Source: Methylobacterium tardum
Lineage (GTDB): Bacteria; Pseudomonadota; Alphaproteobacteria; Rhizobiales; Beijerinckiaceae
Assembly: GCF_023546765.1 (NCBI RefSeq)
Contig: NZ_CP097484.1
Span: 5,886,001-5,950,000 of the forward strand
Direction: 5' to 3'
Length of the DNA: 64,000 nucleotides
Program-made: the position numbers and the translations under genes
Notes under the pieces: model-generated
Database searches by the model: none
Seen by the model: the letters and a program-made list of their open reading frames with translations, nothing else
What the model was told of the DNA's origin: nothing
Shown: positions 29,202 to 38,353 of the stretch, in pieces
How positions within the stretch are numbered: position 1 is the stretch's first letter
Layout: the number at the start of each line of letters is the position of its first letter

Positions 29202-30644
29202 TCAACGGCTCGGGATGGGCGTGGCCCGGCGGCAGCGGCGCCGCCCGCTGGGACGCCTCTGCCGCGCTTTGAGGTTCGCGCCGGCGCGGGCCGCCCCCTC
29301 CAGCCGATCGACCGTGCGGCGGGCGAGCAGGATGCCGAGCACCCCGAAGACCAGCGAGCCGAGCCCCATGCCGGCCACCACGCCCCGGGGTCCGAAGAGC
29401 GACGCGCCGAGCATCGCGGGCGGGATGGTGCCGAGCGTCGCCCGCCCCCAGTTCAGCAGCGTCGAGCGCAAGGGAAAGCCGAGATTGTTGAAGGCGGCAT
29501 TGCCGAGGAACAGCAGCCCGTTGAAGAACCAGATCGCGCCGCCGACGAGGCAGAAGAAGCCGAACAGCTCGGCGGCGACCCCGTGCAGGCCGAACAGGGC
29601 GGCCAGCCAGCCGCGGGCGAGCGCCAGGATGAGCCAGACCACCGTCACGTAGGCCAGCGTCACCCGGACCGAATCCCGCAGGACGCCGCGCATCCGGTCG
29701 AACCGGCCCGCGCCCCAGTTCTGCGCCAGGATCGGGCCGATCGCGCCCGAGAGAGCGAACAGGCCGCCGAAGGCCACCGGCGTCAGGCGATCGATCACCG
29801 AGGCGGCCGCGACCGCGTCGGCCCCGTAGCCGGCAAAGAGGCGTGCCAGGAAGGCGCTCGCCACCGACGGCGCGAGGTTGGTGAGGATGGCCGGTCCCGC
29901 GACCGTCGACAGGGCGGCGGCATCGGAGGGCAGGCCGGTGAGGCGCAGCCGCCCGAGGAGCCCGTGGCCGGCAACGCCGCGGATCCCGACCGCAACGAAG
30001 GTGGCGCGCGCCACGCAGACCGTGATCGCCGCGCCCTCAACGCCGAGGCCGGCCCCGAAGATCAGCAGCGGATCGAGGAAGGCCGTGATCACGGCACCCG
30101 CCAGGGTGACCAGCATCGCCTGCCGGGCCTCGCCGACCGCGCGCAGCAGGCCGGTGAACAGCATTCCGGCGGCGAGCAGCACGTTCGACGGCAGGGTGAT
30201 GTGCAGGAACAGGCGCGCGACGCTCAGGGCCTCGCCGCTGGCGCCGATCAGGGCCAGGAGCGGGTCGGCGAGCGCGGCGATCAGCACCGCGATCAGGGCG
30301 GAGACGAGGCTGCCGAGTGCCAGCGCGGACGTCGCGAAGCGGCGCGCCGCCACCGGGTCGCGCGCGCCGACCGCCTTTCCGACCAGCGCCCCGGCGGCGA
30401 TCATCAGGCCGATATTCACCGCCGTGGCGAAGAACTGCACGATCCCCGCGAAGCCGACCGCGGCCGTCAGGTTCGGGTCGCCGAGCCGCGAGACGTAGAA
30501 CAGCGACAGCAGGTCGACGACGAAGATCGCCATCAGCCCGACCGAACCCGTGGCGGCCATCACGATCACGTGCCGGAGGATCGAGCCGGTGACGAAGCGG
30601 CCCGTCCCGGCCGCAGGGGGCCCGTCAGACATCCGCGCCGTCAC
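29202..30644 (-). CDS. MATE family efflux transporter
   Basis: 480 residues with about 12 membrane helices in two halves. The N-terminal half shows VDLLSLFYVSRLGDPNLTAAVGFAG and the second half LFALSGAIGPILAQNWGAGRFDRM, both MATE-type repeats. It exports a drug or metabolite in exchange for H+ or Na+; substrate unknown. The C-terminus is Arg-rich. A Met at residue 5 is a possible alternative start. Its start overlaps the stop of the CPA2 antiporter gene by 4 bases, so the two are co-translated. Confidence 0.93.
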   Translation of the reverse strand: MTARMSDGPPAAGTGRFVTGSILRHVIVMAATGSVGLMAIFVVDLLSLFYVSRLGDPNLTAAVGFAGIVQFFATAVNIGLMIAAGALVGKAVGARDPVAARRFATSALALGSLVSALIAVLIAALADPLLALIGASGEALSVARLFLHITLPSNVLLAAGMLFTGLLRAVGEARQAMLVTLAGAVITAFLDPLLIFGAGLGVEGAAITVCVARATFVAVGIRGVAGHGLLGRLRLTGLPSDAAALSTVAGPAILTNLAPSVASAFLARLFAGYGADAVAAASVIDRLTPVAFGGLFALSGAIGPILAQNWGAGRFDRMRGVLRDSVRVTLAYVTVVWLILALARGWLAALFGLHGVAAELFGFFCLVGGAIWFFNGLLFLGNAAFNNLGFPLRSTLLNWGRATLGTIPPAMLGASLFGPRGVVAGMGLGSLVFGVLGILLARRTVDRLEGAARAGANLKARQRRPSGRRRCRRATPIPSR

Positions 30645-32617
30645 GCATCCCGGGCGCTGCCCTCGGACTCCAGTTCCGTGTCCGGATCGCCCTCGGCGTC
30701 CGCACCATCGGTCTCCTGCGGGGCGAGGGCGGGTTTCTCCAGGAGCCGCTCGGCCGCCTCGCGCCGGTCGCTGCCCACGAGGTCGCGAGTCTCGGTGCTG
30801 AGGGCCCGGGCGGGCCGCACGGGGACGGTCAGCGGCTCGGGCTTGAGGCCGGCCGCGGCCCCGCGCATCCAGCTGGACCCGTCCGGCAGGGCGCCGGCCT
30901 GTTGCAGCACGAGGCGGGCGATGTCGCGCTTGCGCACATCGTCGGCCCGCGCCGCGGCCGCCTCCGGCGACAGCCCGAGGCCCTCCAGGGCCGCCCGACC
31001 GAAGGCGAGGGCGGATTCGGAGGTCTCGCGGATCTGGTAATCCACGTCCCGGTTCATCAGCTCGACCGCGTGCAGGCGATCATAGGCGCGCACGAAGGTG
31101 CGCACGCTGGAGAATTCCTCGTGCACGATGTCGACGATCTTGAGGGCGCCCTCGCGGTCGCCGACGCAGATGCAGACCAGCTCGACCCGTCCGATCCCGG
31201 CGGCCCGGAGCACGTCGAGCCGCGTGCCGTCGCCGTAATAGATGCGGAAGCCGAAGCGCGTGGCGGCGCGCAACTGCTCCACGTCCTTGTCGATCACCGT
31301 GACGGGGATGCCCTCGGCCAGCAACACCTGCGTCAGCACCTGCCCGAACCGCCCGAAGCCGATCACCAGCACCCGGGCGTCGCCGCTCTCGGCGAATTCG
31401 GAGGCGGGCTCCTCCATGTCGTGCGTGGTCCGCGCGTTGCGCCGCTCGATCAGCTTGTCGAGGCCCTTCGCGGCGATCGGCCCGATCAGCATGGTCAGCG
31501 CGGCCAGCGCCACCGCGAAGCGCGTCGCCTTGGCGCCGGTGAGCCCGAGTTCCTCGGCCTGCGGCAGAAGCACGAAGGCGAACTCGCCCGCGGGCGCCAG
31601 AACGGCGGCGCCTCGCAAAGCTCCGAGCGTGTCCGAGCCGAACAGCCGGAACAGGCCCGCCACCAGCGCGACCTTGACGAGGATCGCCGCCAGCGTCGCG
31701 CCGAACAGGGCCGGCCAGACCTCGCGCACGAGGGCGCCGTCGATCGACATGCCGACGCTCATGAAGAACAGGCCGAGCAGCATGCCGCGGAACGGCTCGA
31801 TGTCGGCCTCGAGTTGGTGGCGGAAGTTCGACTCGGCGAGCAGGATGCCGGCGAGGAACGCGCCCATGGCCATCGACAGGCCGACCTGCTCCATCAGCAG
31901 CGCCGTGCCGAGCACCACCAGCAGGGCCGCGGCGGTCATCACCTCGCGGGCGCCGCTCGCGGCCAGCAGCCGGAAGAACGGGTTGAGGCCGTAGCGGCCG
32001 ACCAGCACCACCGTGAGGATCGCGGCGAGCGCCTTGCCGGTCGAGGCGGCGGCCTCGCCGAGCCACGACGCGTCGGTCGCCTCGCCCGCCGAGGCCAGCA
32101 GCGGCATCAGCGCCAGGATGCCCACCACCGACAGATCCTGGAACAGCAGCACCGCGAAGGCGCGGCCGCCATAGGCGCTGCCGAGGTCGCCCCGCTCCTC
32201 CAGGAGTTGCAGCGCCACCGCGGTAGCCGAGAGTGCGAGGGCGAGGCCGATCACCGCGGCGGCGCCGAGAGCGAGGCCCGCCAGCACGCCGGCACCGCCC
32301 AGCACCAGCGCGCAGACCACGAGCTGCGCGGTGCCCAGCCCGAAGATGTCGCGGCGCATCGAGACGAGCTGCGACAGGTGCAGTTCCAGGCCGACGATGA
32401 ACAGCAGCAGCACCACGCCGATCTCGGCGACGCTGGCGGCGGTGTCCGGCTCGGCGATCAGCGACAGGCCGGACGGCCCGATCAGCACGCCGGCCACGAG
32501 GTAGCCGAGCACGGCGCTCTGGCCGATCAGCCGGAACACCGGGACGCCGATCACGGCCGCCGACAGGAAGGTCAGGACCGGCGGCAGGAAGCTCGCATGT
32601 TCGACGGGGCTCGCCAT
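30641..32617 (-). CDS. KefB/KefC-type monovalent cation:proton antiporter (CPA2)
   Basis: 658 residues. The membrane domain (about 12-390) has 12-13 helices, beginning PVLTFLSAAVIGVPVFRLIGQSAVLGYLVAGVLIGP. An RCK N domain follows (about 410-530) with VLVIGFGRFGQVLTQVLLAEG, a Rossmann NAD-binding loop, and IDKDVEQLRAA. The last 60 residues are acidic and low-complexity. Such proteins release K+ in exchange for H+ and are gated by nucleotide or glutathione adducts; no KefF/KefG partner gene is nearby. It is the first gene of an operon with the MATE exporter. Confidence 0.94.
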   Translation of the reverse strand: MASPVEHASFLPPVLTFLSAAVIGVPVFRLIGQSAVLGYLVAGVLIGPSGLSLIAEPDTAASVAEIGVVLLLFIVGLELHLSQLVSMRRDIFGLGTAQLVVCALVLGGAGVLAGLALGAAAVIGLALALSATAVALQLLEERGDLGSAYGGRAFAVLLFQDLSVVGILALMPLLASAGEATDASWLGEAAASTGKALAAILTVVLVGRYGLNPFFRLLAASGAREVMTAAALLVVLGTALLMEQVGLSMAMGAFLAGILLAESNFRHQLEADIEPFRGMLLGLFFMSVGMSIDGALVREVWPALFGATLAAILVKVALVAGLFRLFGSDTLGALRGAAVLAPAGEFAFVLLPQAEELGLTGAKATRFAVALAALTMLIGPIAAKGLDKLIERRNARTTHDMEEPASEFAESGDARVLVIGFGRFGQVLTQVLLAEGIPVTVIDKDVEQLRAATRFGFRIYYGDGTRLDVLRAAGIGRVELVCICVGDREGALKIVDIVHEEFSSVRTFVRAYDRLHAVELMNRDVDYQIRETSESALAFGRAALEGLGLSPEAAAARADDVRKRDIARLVLQQAGALPDGSSWMRGAAAGLKPEPLTVPVRPARALSTETRDLVGSDRREAAERLLEKPALAPQETDGADAEGDPDTELESEGSARDA

Positions 32618-32744
32618 GAAGATCGTCCTGGCGGTTCTTCTAAGCTTCGCGCGCGTGGAGCACCCGCTTAGCGCGCGCGGCGCCGCGATGCGAGCCGTGC
32701 GCGGGTGCCGTTCGGCACCAACGGGGCTTCTGCGTGCCGCGCGA

Positions 32745-34346
32745 TCAGCCCAGAAGGCGCGGGCGGGCCGGCCGCGAGCCGTCGATGAACTCGAATCCGC
32801 CGGCTGCGCTCAGCATGTGCAGGCGCGAGCCGGGCCAGGCGGCCCCGGGCTCGAGGCGGGTCTCGACCTGCTGCGCGTAGCCGCCCTCGCCGAGGCGCAG
32901 GATCCGGGCCAAGCCGAGGGCCGCGCCGTAGCCGCCGCGGCAATCCTGGACCGGCCGGATCAGGGCGCCGTCCCGTTCCACGATCGCGCCGGCCGCGCGG
33001 GCCGAGCCGACATCGATCAGCACCGGGTTGCGCCGGTGCGGGATCCAGGGACCGCGGAAATCCAGCGCGTGCCAGAGATGCAGGGTGTCGGAGTAGCTGC
33101 CTCCGCCGGCCCGGACCGTGGCGAACAGCCACCAGCGGCCGCCATGATGCAGCAGGGTCGCGTCGCTCGCCACGACGCCGTCCACCAGAACCCGCTCGTG
33201 GACCCAGCCGCGCGGGAAGGCGGTGGCCCGGTAGAGGTCGATCGTCCCTGAGGCGTGGGATTCCGGGATCATCCAGACCTGCCCGTCCGCCTCGAACACA
33301 AAAGGGTAGGAGAGGTGGGTTTCGAGTTCCAGGACCGGCTCCGGCCGCCCCTGCGGGCCGTCGGCCGCGAAGCGCACCGCCGAGATCACCCCCTTGCCGC
33401 GGCGATAGTCGAACTCCTCGACGAACAGAGTCACGTCCCCGTCCCGGGCGATGGCGAAGGGGTCGGCATAGAAGCGGCGCCCGTCGTCGGGCAGGTCGAT
33501 CCAGCCACCCTCCGGGTGACGGCGCAGGTCGATGAGGTCGGGGCCTGCGAGCCGGCGCCAGCCGACCCGCCATTGCGGGCGGTGGAAGCAGAGTGCGTAG
33601 AGCCTGCGGGCGACCTGCCGGGCGAGCCCTTCGGCGGCGCGCCGGCCGACCCCGAGGCCGCCGAGGTCGAAGGGACTGCCGGGCTGCAGCGGCGCCTCGG
33701 TCCCGTCGGGAAGCCGGGTCGCGCGGGCGCCGTCGAGGGCGGCCACGATCAGCGTGATGGTCCGCGCGAGGTAATCCTCGAAGGCGGCCAGCATCACCGT
33801 ATGCGATTCCGCGCCGAGGCGCCCGACCGCCACCGGCGCGCCGTCCGGGCCGCGCAGGGCCGCCACCGGCGCGCGCTTGCCGAACAGGGCGGCGAGAAGG
33901 CCCGCCTCGCCCGGCACCCCGTCGAAATCGAGCCGCCACGTCGCGGCGCGGGCCGGATCCGCGGGGGCTTCCGAGAGGTCGAGGACGATCTCGCCGTCGG
34001 CTGCTCCGGGGCCGGCCTCGTAGGACGCGAGGGCGACCGGCTCGGCCGCGGTCGCCGTGCCCGGTCGCGGCAACCCGTGGATCGCGGCCTCGAGCCGGAA
34101 CAGCAGCTCTGCGTTCGGCGGCAGGCTGCCCGCATCCTCGGTCCAGGCGATCCGGATCCGGCGGTCGGGCCGCTGCCCGAGCTGATCGAGGAGGCGGATG
34201 TGCCAGCCGCGCAGGGACCTGCGGTTGAGCCGCACGGTGACCATCCGCACGACGGGGCAGGATTCAGGGATCCGCGTCTCCGGATGGGCCGGAGCCCGGC
34301 CGCCGCCGGCTTGAGGCCGATCCGTGCCGCCGATCGTCCGCTCCAT
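32745..34346 (-). CDS. GINT1-like (glucosamine inositolphosphorylceramide transferase) family protein
   Basis: 533 residues. The N-terminal third (VVRMVTVRLNRRSLRGWHIRLLDQL, RIAWTEDAG) looks like a formyltransferase/nucleotide-sugar-type fold; the C-terminal half (about 290-533) is a five-bladed-propeller-like region with repeated W and D motifs: RFYADPFAIARDGDVTLFVEEFDYRRGKG, MIPESHASGTIDLYRA, GGRWWLFATVR and HRRNPVLID. This layout is seen in proteins annotated as GINT1 C-terminal domain family. It probably modifies a surface glycan or glycolipid (inference). ATG 34346 is used; MVTVRLN at 34247 and an upstream extension to 34481 are alternatives. No operon partners; function unproven. Confidence 0.75.
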   Translation of the reverse strand: MERTIGGTDRPQAGGGRAPAHPETRIPESCPVVRMVTVRLNRRSLRGWHIRLLDQLGQRPDRRIRIAWTEDAGSLPPNAELLFRLEAAIHGLPRPGTATAAEPVALASYEAGPGAADGEIVLDLSEAPADPARAATWRLDFDGVPGEAGLLAALFGKRAPVAALRGPDGAPVAVGRLGAESHTVMLAAFEDYLARTITLIVAALDGARATRLPDGTEAPLQPGSPFDLGGLGVGRRAAEGLARQVARRLYALCFHRPQWRVGWRRLAGPDLIDLRRHPEGGWIDLPDDGRRFYADPFAIARDGDVTLFVEEFDYRRGKGVISAVRFAADGPQGRPEPVLELETHLSYPFVFEADGQVWMIPESHASGTIDLYRATAFPRGWVHERVLVDGVVASDATLLHHGGRWWLFATVRAGGGSYSDTLHLWHALDFRGPWIPHRRNPVLIDVGSARAAGAIVERDGALIRPVQDCRGGYGAALGLARILRLGEGGYAQQVETRLEPGAAWPGSRLHMLSAAGGFEFIDGSRPARPRLLG

Positions 34347-34687
34347 CAGCAGGGAAGCCTCGCCCCCGACAGGCCGGTTTTCGTAACGATATTCACGGCG
34401 ACCGGGATCCTGAAAGCGCCCGCCGACAGCGCCGATACGGTCGCTGCAGGCTCCAAATCTGTTGCTCGACGGTACGATCAAGCAAGAGAGGCTGGGAGTC
34501 TACCGGTACAAGCCTGCCATGCGGACGGATTTCTGCTGACATCATCGAAAAGGGTCGGGTTTTCTCCGCTCTGGTAAATCCCCGTTACAGCAGCGTGATA
34601 CCGTGTCGCGCGGTCGTCGGCGCCCAGCCCGGGAACCCCCGTTCGGCTTGGCCGTTCGCTATCGAAGACGTGATGTGGAGACACGAC
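34347..34687. other. Divergent intergenic region
   Basis: About 340 bases between the GINT1-like gene (minus) and a small exported-protein gene (plus). It must hold both promoters. The minus-strand frame stays open to 34481, so the real gap may be about 205 bases. Less GC-rich than average around 34440-34580; no hairpin or repeat noticed. Confidence 0.4.
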
Positions 34688-34984
34688 ATGATGCGCAAGA
34701 CGCTGGCGGTGCCGTTCGCGGCGATGCTCCTCGCCGCCGTCCCGGGTGCGGCCTTCGCCTTCGGGGGTGGCGGCGGCGGTGGCGACAGCGGCAGCGGGCT
34801 CTCGCCCTACGCAGCGCTCAGCGGCAATGACCGCTCGGCGGGGGTCAACAACGGCAATTACCGCGATCCCGCCCTCGACCCGTACATCCGGGCCTACGAT
34901 CCGGAGGCCGCGGCCCGCTACGACGCCCCGCCGGCCGCCCAGCCGCGCCTGCGCATGCGGCCGTATTACGGCTACCCGTATTGA
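34688..34984 (+). CDS. Small exported Gly-rich protein
   Basis: 98 residues. Signal peptide MMRKTLAVPFAAMLLAAVPG (cleavage about residue 24), then eight Gly residues, a Ser/Asp-rich stretch and a Pro/Arg/Tyr-rich C-terminus ending RPYYGYPY. The ATG at 34688 follows GGAG by 8 bases; the next codon is also ATG. No domain recognised. Likely periplasmic or surface; it resembles small lineage-specific exported proteins. Separated from the convergent lipoprotein gene by 56 bases. Confidence 0.7.
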   Translation: MMRKTLAVPFAAMLLAAVPGAAFAFGGGGGGGDSGSGLSPYAALSGNDRSAGVNNGNYRDPALDPYIRAYDPEAAARYDAPPAAQPRLRMRPYYGYPY

Positions 34985-35040
34985 GGCGCTTCTGACGGAT
35001 CCCGCCGGGTCCTCCCGCGAGGGCCCGGCATCCCTGGCTC

Positions 35041-35532
35041 TCAGGAACGCTCGGTCTTGGTCGCGGTCCGGACGCGCTTGAGCGTCCATTGGCCGCCCGA
35101 CGGCTTGCAGCCGGTGCCGCGCACGAACCGGCTCCGGCCCGGCGCGACGACCGAGGCGAGGAAGTTGCGGCAGATCAGGTCCTCGGCGACGTAGGGTAGT
35201 CCGGTCGGGTTGACGGTCCCGTGCAGGCCGGTCTCGGGGTTGTCCCACTTCACCGGACGGCCGTTGCCCTGCGGGTCCAGCGCGACGCCCAAGGCCGCGC
35301 GGGCGCGGCGCCAATCCTCCTCGGCGAGATCGTCCCCGAAGCTCATCGGGCGCTTCTCGATGCTGCCGGTGACGACGGGCTCCTCGACCACCCGCGGCGC
35401 CTCGGCGACCTCGCCGCGGAACACGAGCAGCGGCTGGCTGCATCCGCACAGCGCGACCGTCAACGACAGGGCCGACAGGGACGCGACGATGTGCGACCGC
35501 CGGCTCGGCTCTTTACACGCGCATCGCCGCAT
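35041..35532 (-). CDS. Lipoprotein, RT0821/Lpp0805-like surface antigen domain
   Basis: 163 residues. After a basic N-terminus, the hydrophobic stretch VASLSALSLTVALCGC forms a lipobox, so Cys at about 31 should be lipidated. The mature domain (about 65-160) has EEDWRRARAALGVALDPQ, KWDNPETGLHGTV and DLICRNFLASV, ending in GRGTGCKPSGGQW-like text, the pattern of the surface-antigen domain found at the end of 17-kDa antigens and RT0821/Lpp0805 family proteins. Role unknown. It is divergent from pdxH, with 93 bases between. Confidence 0.78.
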   Translation of the reverse strand: MRRCACKEPSRRSHIVASLSALSLTVALCGCSQPLLVFRGEVAEAPRVVEEPVVTGSIEKRPMSFGDDLAEEDWRRARAALGVALDPQGNGRPVKWDNPETGLHGTVNPTGLPYVAEDLICRNFLASVVAPGRSRFVRGTGCKPSGGQWTLKRVRTATKTERS

Positions 35533-35625
35533 TACACCTGACTCACGACGGGCTTTCCGCTCGACCGAACATGCCGATGTCGGTGCCCCCTCAGGCCCCT
35601 GGACGCGGCAGGCAGGAGTCTTGGC

Positions 35626-36249
35626 GTGGATCAGTTAAGGACCGATGACCCGAAGCGTGCGGACTTCACGCTGAGCGAAGATCCGGTCGCGCTGTTCGCC
35701 GCCTGGATGAAGGAGGCCGAGGCCGCCGAGCCCGAGGATCCGAACGCGATGGCGCTCGCCACCGCCGGGTCCGACGGGCTGCCGGACGTGCGCATGGTGT
35801 TGCTGAAGGACTTCGATGCGCGCGGCTTCGTGTTCTACACCAACACCCAGTCCACCAAGGGCGCGGAGCTGGCCGAGAATCCCCAGGCCGCGCTGGTGCT
35901 GCACTGGAAGAGCCTGCGCCGGCAAGTGCGGGCCCGAGGCCCGATCGAACCAGTGACGCCGGAGGAGGCGGACGCCTATTTCCAGAGCCGCCGCCGCGAG
36001 AGCCGGCTCGGCGCCATCGCCAGCCAGCAATCGCGCCCGCTCGCCGACCGCGACACCTTGATGAGCGCCGTGGCGGCGTTGTCGGAGCGCTACGGGGACG
36101 GTCCGATCCCGCGGCCAGCGCACTGGACCGGCTTCCGCATCGCGCCGGTGAGCATCGAGTTCTGGCAGAACGGCGATTTCCGCCTGCACGACCGGGTCCG
36201 CTTCACCCGGACGGGTGAGGGCTGGAGCCGCGCGCGGCTGTATCCGTAG
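35626..36249 (+). CDS. pdxH: Pyridoxamine 5'-phosphate oxidase
   Basis: 207 residues from GTG 35626. FMN-dependent oxidase making pyridoxal 5'-phosphate from PNP or PMP. Visible: [61 protein letters not shown] (FMN phosphate contacts), [14 protein letters not shown] and the C-terminal signature HDRVRFTR...WSRARLYP. Length and motifs are those of a full enzyme. It stands alone; repeat A copy 2 directly follows the stop codon. Confidence 0.97.
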   Translation: MDQLRTDDPKRADFTLSEDPVALFAAWMKEAEAAEPEDPNAMALATAGSDGLPDVRMVLLKDFDARGFVFYTNTQSTKGAELAENPQAALVLHWKSLRRQVRARGPIEPVTPEEADAYFQSRRRESRLGAIASQQSRPLADRDTLMSAVAALSERYGDGPIPRPAHWTGFRIAPVSIEFWQNGDFRLHDRVRFTRTGEGWSRARLYP

Positions 36250-36251
36250 CC

Positions 36252-36394
36252 GCGTAATCCCGGGGCCGCGGAGCGGAGCCCGGGATCCAGACCCGCCGAG
36301 GCGGGACGGCTTGGCACCGGCAGAGGCTCTGGATTGCCCGCCTCTGGCGTGCCCCTCCCGGTCCGGGCTCGCCTGCAGCGCCCCGGCGTGACGG
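36252..36394. repeat. Dispersed inverted repeat, family A, copy 2
   Basis: About 143 bases beginning 3 bases after the pdxH stop. Left arm TAATCCCGGGGCCGCGGAGC followed by GGAGCCCGGGATCCAGA; right arm CTCTGGATTGCCCGCC, then GGGCTCGCCTGCAGCGCCCC and GGCGTGACGG. Same orientation and nearly the same centre as copy 3 at 54132. Confidence 0.83.
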
Positions 36395-36429
36395 CGCTGA
36401 CCATACCCGTTGGGTCTGGCAGTCGTGGC

Positions 36430-36509
36430 AAAAGAAAGCTCACGTGCCTCGGGCAGCACGTTGCGGGCCTGGCGCGGGCTGGGTTGTTTCGCTTCGCTCG
36501 CAAAGATGG
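36430..36509. repeat. Partial family B repeat, copy 4
   Basis: Only the right half is well kept: GGGCTGGGTTGTTTCGCTTC then GCTCGCAAAGATGG at about 36474-36509. The left half is diverged (GGCAAAAGAAAGCTCACGTG). It directly follows repeat A copy 2. Confidence 0.55.
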
Positions 36510-36535
36510 CCAACGGCGATCGGTCTGAACGCAAA

Positions 36536-36560
36536 AGAGCCCCGGCAGGGCCGGGGCTCT
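36536..36560 (-). terminator. Intrinsic terminator of rplY
   Basis: An 11-bp perfect inverted repeat (36536-36546 and 36550-36560, loop AGG) beginning 27 bases after the rplY stop on the minus strand. Read leftward it is followed by TTTT, a standard rho-independent terminator. Confidence 0.88.
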
Positions 36561-36587
36561 CGATGGCGTGGAGCGGTGCGACGAGGC

Positions 36588-37271
36588 TCAGGCCTCCTCG
36601 CCGTCCTTCTTCTCGTCCTCGGCGGACTCCTCGGCCTTGTCGTCGGCGGCCTCGGCCGACTGCGCCTCGGCGATGGCGGCCTCCTCGGCCTCCACCTCGG
36701 CGCCCAGCACGGTCGGCGGCACGATGTTGGCCACCGGGTCGGTGGGCTCACCGGTATGGGTGCCGGCCGGGATCTTGATGTCGGAGACGTGGATCACGTC
36801 GCCGATCTGGCGGCCGGTCAGGTCGACCTCGATGGCATCCGGGATCTGGTCCGGGGCGACGTCGAGGGTCAGCGTGTGGGCCACGATGTTGAGCGTGCCG
36901 CCGAGCTTCTTGATGCCGGGGGCCGCGTCCTCGTTGACGAAGTGCACCGGCACCTCGACCGTGACGGTCTGGCCCGAGACGACGCGCAGGAAGTCGACGT
37001 GAAGCGGCACGCCGCTGACCGGGTCGAGCTGGAAGTCGCGCGGGATCGCGCGGACCTTCGTGCCGCCGGCATTGATCTCGAACAGCGTGGTCTTGAAGCC
37101 GCCGGCGTAGATCAGGGTGCGGGTGCGGATGAGGTCGACCGCGATGGATTGCGGCGGCTGGCCGCCCCCGTAGATGACGGCGGGAACTTGGCCCTGGCGA
37201 CGAACGGCCCGGGCGGCCCCCTTGCCGACCCGGTCGCGTGCCACGGCCTCAAGCGTCTTCACAGCGCTCAT
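36588..37271 (-). CDS. rplY: 50S ribosomal protein L25/general stress protein Ctc
   Basis: 227 residues, the long two-domain (TL5/Ctc) form. N-terminal 5S-rRNA-binding domain: ARDRVGKGAARAVRRQGQVPAVIYGGGQPP and PRDFQLDPVSGVPLHVDFLRV; the C-terminal beta domain includes VPVHFVNEDAAPGIKKLGGTLN and ALEVDLTG-type text at DAIEVDLTGRQIGDVIHVSDI. The last 40 residues are acidic low complexity (Glu/Asp/Lys). In Rhizobiales it usually precedes pth; here the downstream gene on the same strand is missing, replaced by repeats and convergent pdxH. Confidence 0.96.
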   Translation of the reverse strand: MSAVKTLEAVARDRVGKGAARAVRRQGQVPAVIYGGGQPPQSIAVDLIRTRTLIYAGGFKTTLFEINAGGTKVRAIPRDFQLDPVSGVPLHVDFLRVVSGQTVTVEVPVHFVNEDAAPGIKKLGGTLNIVAHTLTLDVAPDQIPDAIEVDLTGRQIGDVIHVSDIKIPAGTHTGEPTDPVANIVPPTVLGAEVEAEEAAIAEAQSAEAADDKAEESAEDEKKDGEEA

Positions 37272-37311
37272 GGCGTGATCCTTTACGATTGCTGGAGCCG
37301 GAACGCGAAAA

Positions 37312-37332
37312 AGCCGCCCGATGCGGACGGCT
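37312..37332 (-). terminator. Intrinsic terminator of the ABC transporter operon
   Basis: Read leftward, an 8-bp stem with one G-U pair (arms 37325-37332 and 37312-37319) is followed by five T residues at 37308-37312. It lies between the last permease gene and rplY, about 40 bases before the rplY start, so it ends the transporter transcript and insulates rplY. It could also attenuate rplY. Confidence 0.75.
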
Positions 37333-37463
37333 CACGACCTTCCCGGCGCGCCCCTGCCTCCAAGGGTGTCTCGGGGGCGCGCGGTGCGCATACACGGATG
37401 GGGCCGGATTGGCAATGTCGGGGCGCGCCGCAAACCCGTGGCAGCCCGGCCGTGTGGCATCGA

Positions 37464-38351
37464 TCACATGCCGGCCAGCGCCCGCCGCGCCCGGCGCTTC
37501 TGCAGCCACAGGGTCAGGCCGAGCGCGGTCCCGATCACCAGCGCCGAGACGGCCGTGGTGACCGTGCCGAGGGCGTAGATCTCCGGCGTCGTCACCGTGG
37601 TGGTCAGGCCCTGCAGTTCCAGCGGCAGGGTGTTGCGGCCGCCGATCGCCTGGCTGGTGCGGGCGAGCTCGTCGAACGACAGGGTGAAGCCGAACAGGGC
37701 GACGCCGACGAGCGCGGGCGCGAGGATCGGCACGACCACATGACGGAGCGTCTGCGGCCCGCTGGCGCCGAGATCGCGGGCGGCCTCTTCGTAGGCCGGG
37801 TCGAACCGGTTGAACACCGCGAACATGATCAGCAGGCCGAAGGGTAGCGTCCAGGTGAGATGCGCGCCCAGCGCCGAGCTGTAGAGGCCCATCAGCGTGC
37901 CGTGGTCCTGCAGGAATCCCCAGCCGGTGGCGGCGGCCAGCGCCTTGATGCCGTCGTCGAGGAGCCGGAATTCCAGGCCGATGCCCAGCGAGACCACGAT
38001 CGAGGGCACGATCAGGCTCGACACCGCCAGGGCGAAGACGAGGCCGGCCCCGCGAAACCCCTTCCGGAAGGCGAGGCCGGCGTAGAACGCGATTCCCACG
38101 GTGAGCGCCATGACCACGAGGCCGAGGGCCAGCGAGCGCCGCAGCGCCGCCCAGATGTCGGCGACGCCGACGCCTTCCCACAGCTTGGCGAACCAGTGGG
38201 TCGAGACGCCGTTCATCGGGAAGGTCAGGCCGCCGGACGGGCCCTGGAAGCTGAGCGCCAGGATCGTCAGCGTCGGCCCGTAGAGGAACAGGACGTAGAG
38301 GGCGAAGACCGCCGCCAGCAGGTAGAAGGCGCGGCCGCGGGGCTGATCCAT
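37464..38351 (-). CDS. ABC transporter permease (PotC-like)
   Basis: 295 residues with six predicted membrane helices, the first being FYLLAAVFALYVLFLYGPTLTILALSF. The ABC-interaction loop EEAARDLGASGPQTLRHVVVPILAP (the EAA motif) is at about residues 190-215. Belongs to the polyamine/opine/phosphonate importer type. ATG 38351 is used; the frame is open far upstream only through the neighbouring gene. It starts 2 bases after the stop of the first permease, so the two are co-transcribed and should form a heterodimeric channel. Confidence 0.92.
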   Translation of the reverse strand: MDQPRGRAFYLLAAVFALYVLFLYGPTLTILALSFQGPSGGLTFPMNGVSTHWFAKLWEGVGVADIWAALRRSLALGLVVMALTVGIAFYAGLAFRKGFRGAGLVFALAVSSLIVPSIVVSLGIGLEFRLLDDGIKALAAATGWGFLQDHGTLMGLYSSALGAHLTWTLPFGLLIMFAVFNRFDPAYEEAARDLGASGPQTLRHVVVPILAPALVGVALFGFTLSFDELARTSQAIGGRNTLPLELQGLTTTVTTPEIYALGTVTTAVSALVIGTALGLTLWLQKRRARRALAGM

Positions 38352-38353
38352 CG

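Larger units (their letters stand above)
36250..36535. other. Intergenic region pdxH-rplY with two repeat elements
   Basis: About 290 bases holding repeat A copy 2, then a degraded family B copy, then the rplY terminator on the other strand. No gene seen. Confidence 0.5.

Noticed and set aside
29178..31040. 620-residue plus-strand frame opposite the MATE and CPA2 genes
   Set aside because: Antisense shadow; no start signal or domain, and the minus-strand proteins are unambiguous.
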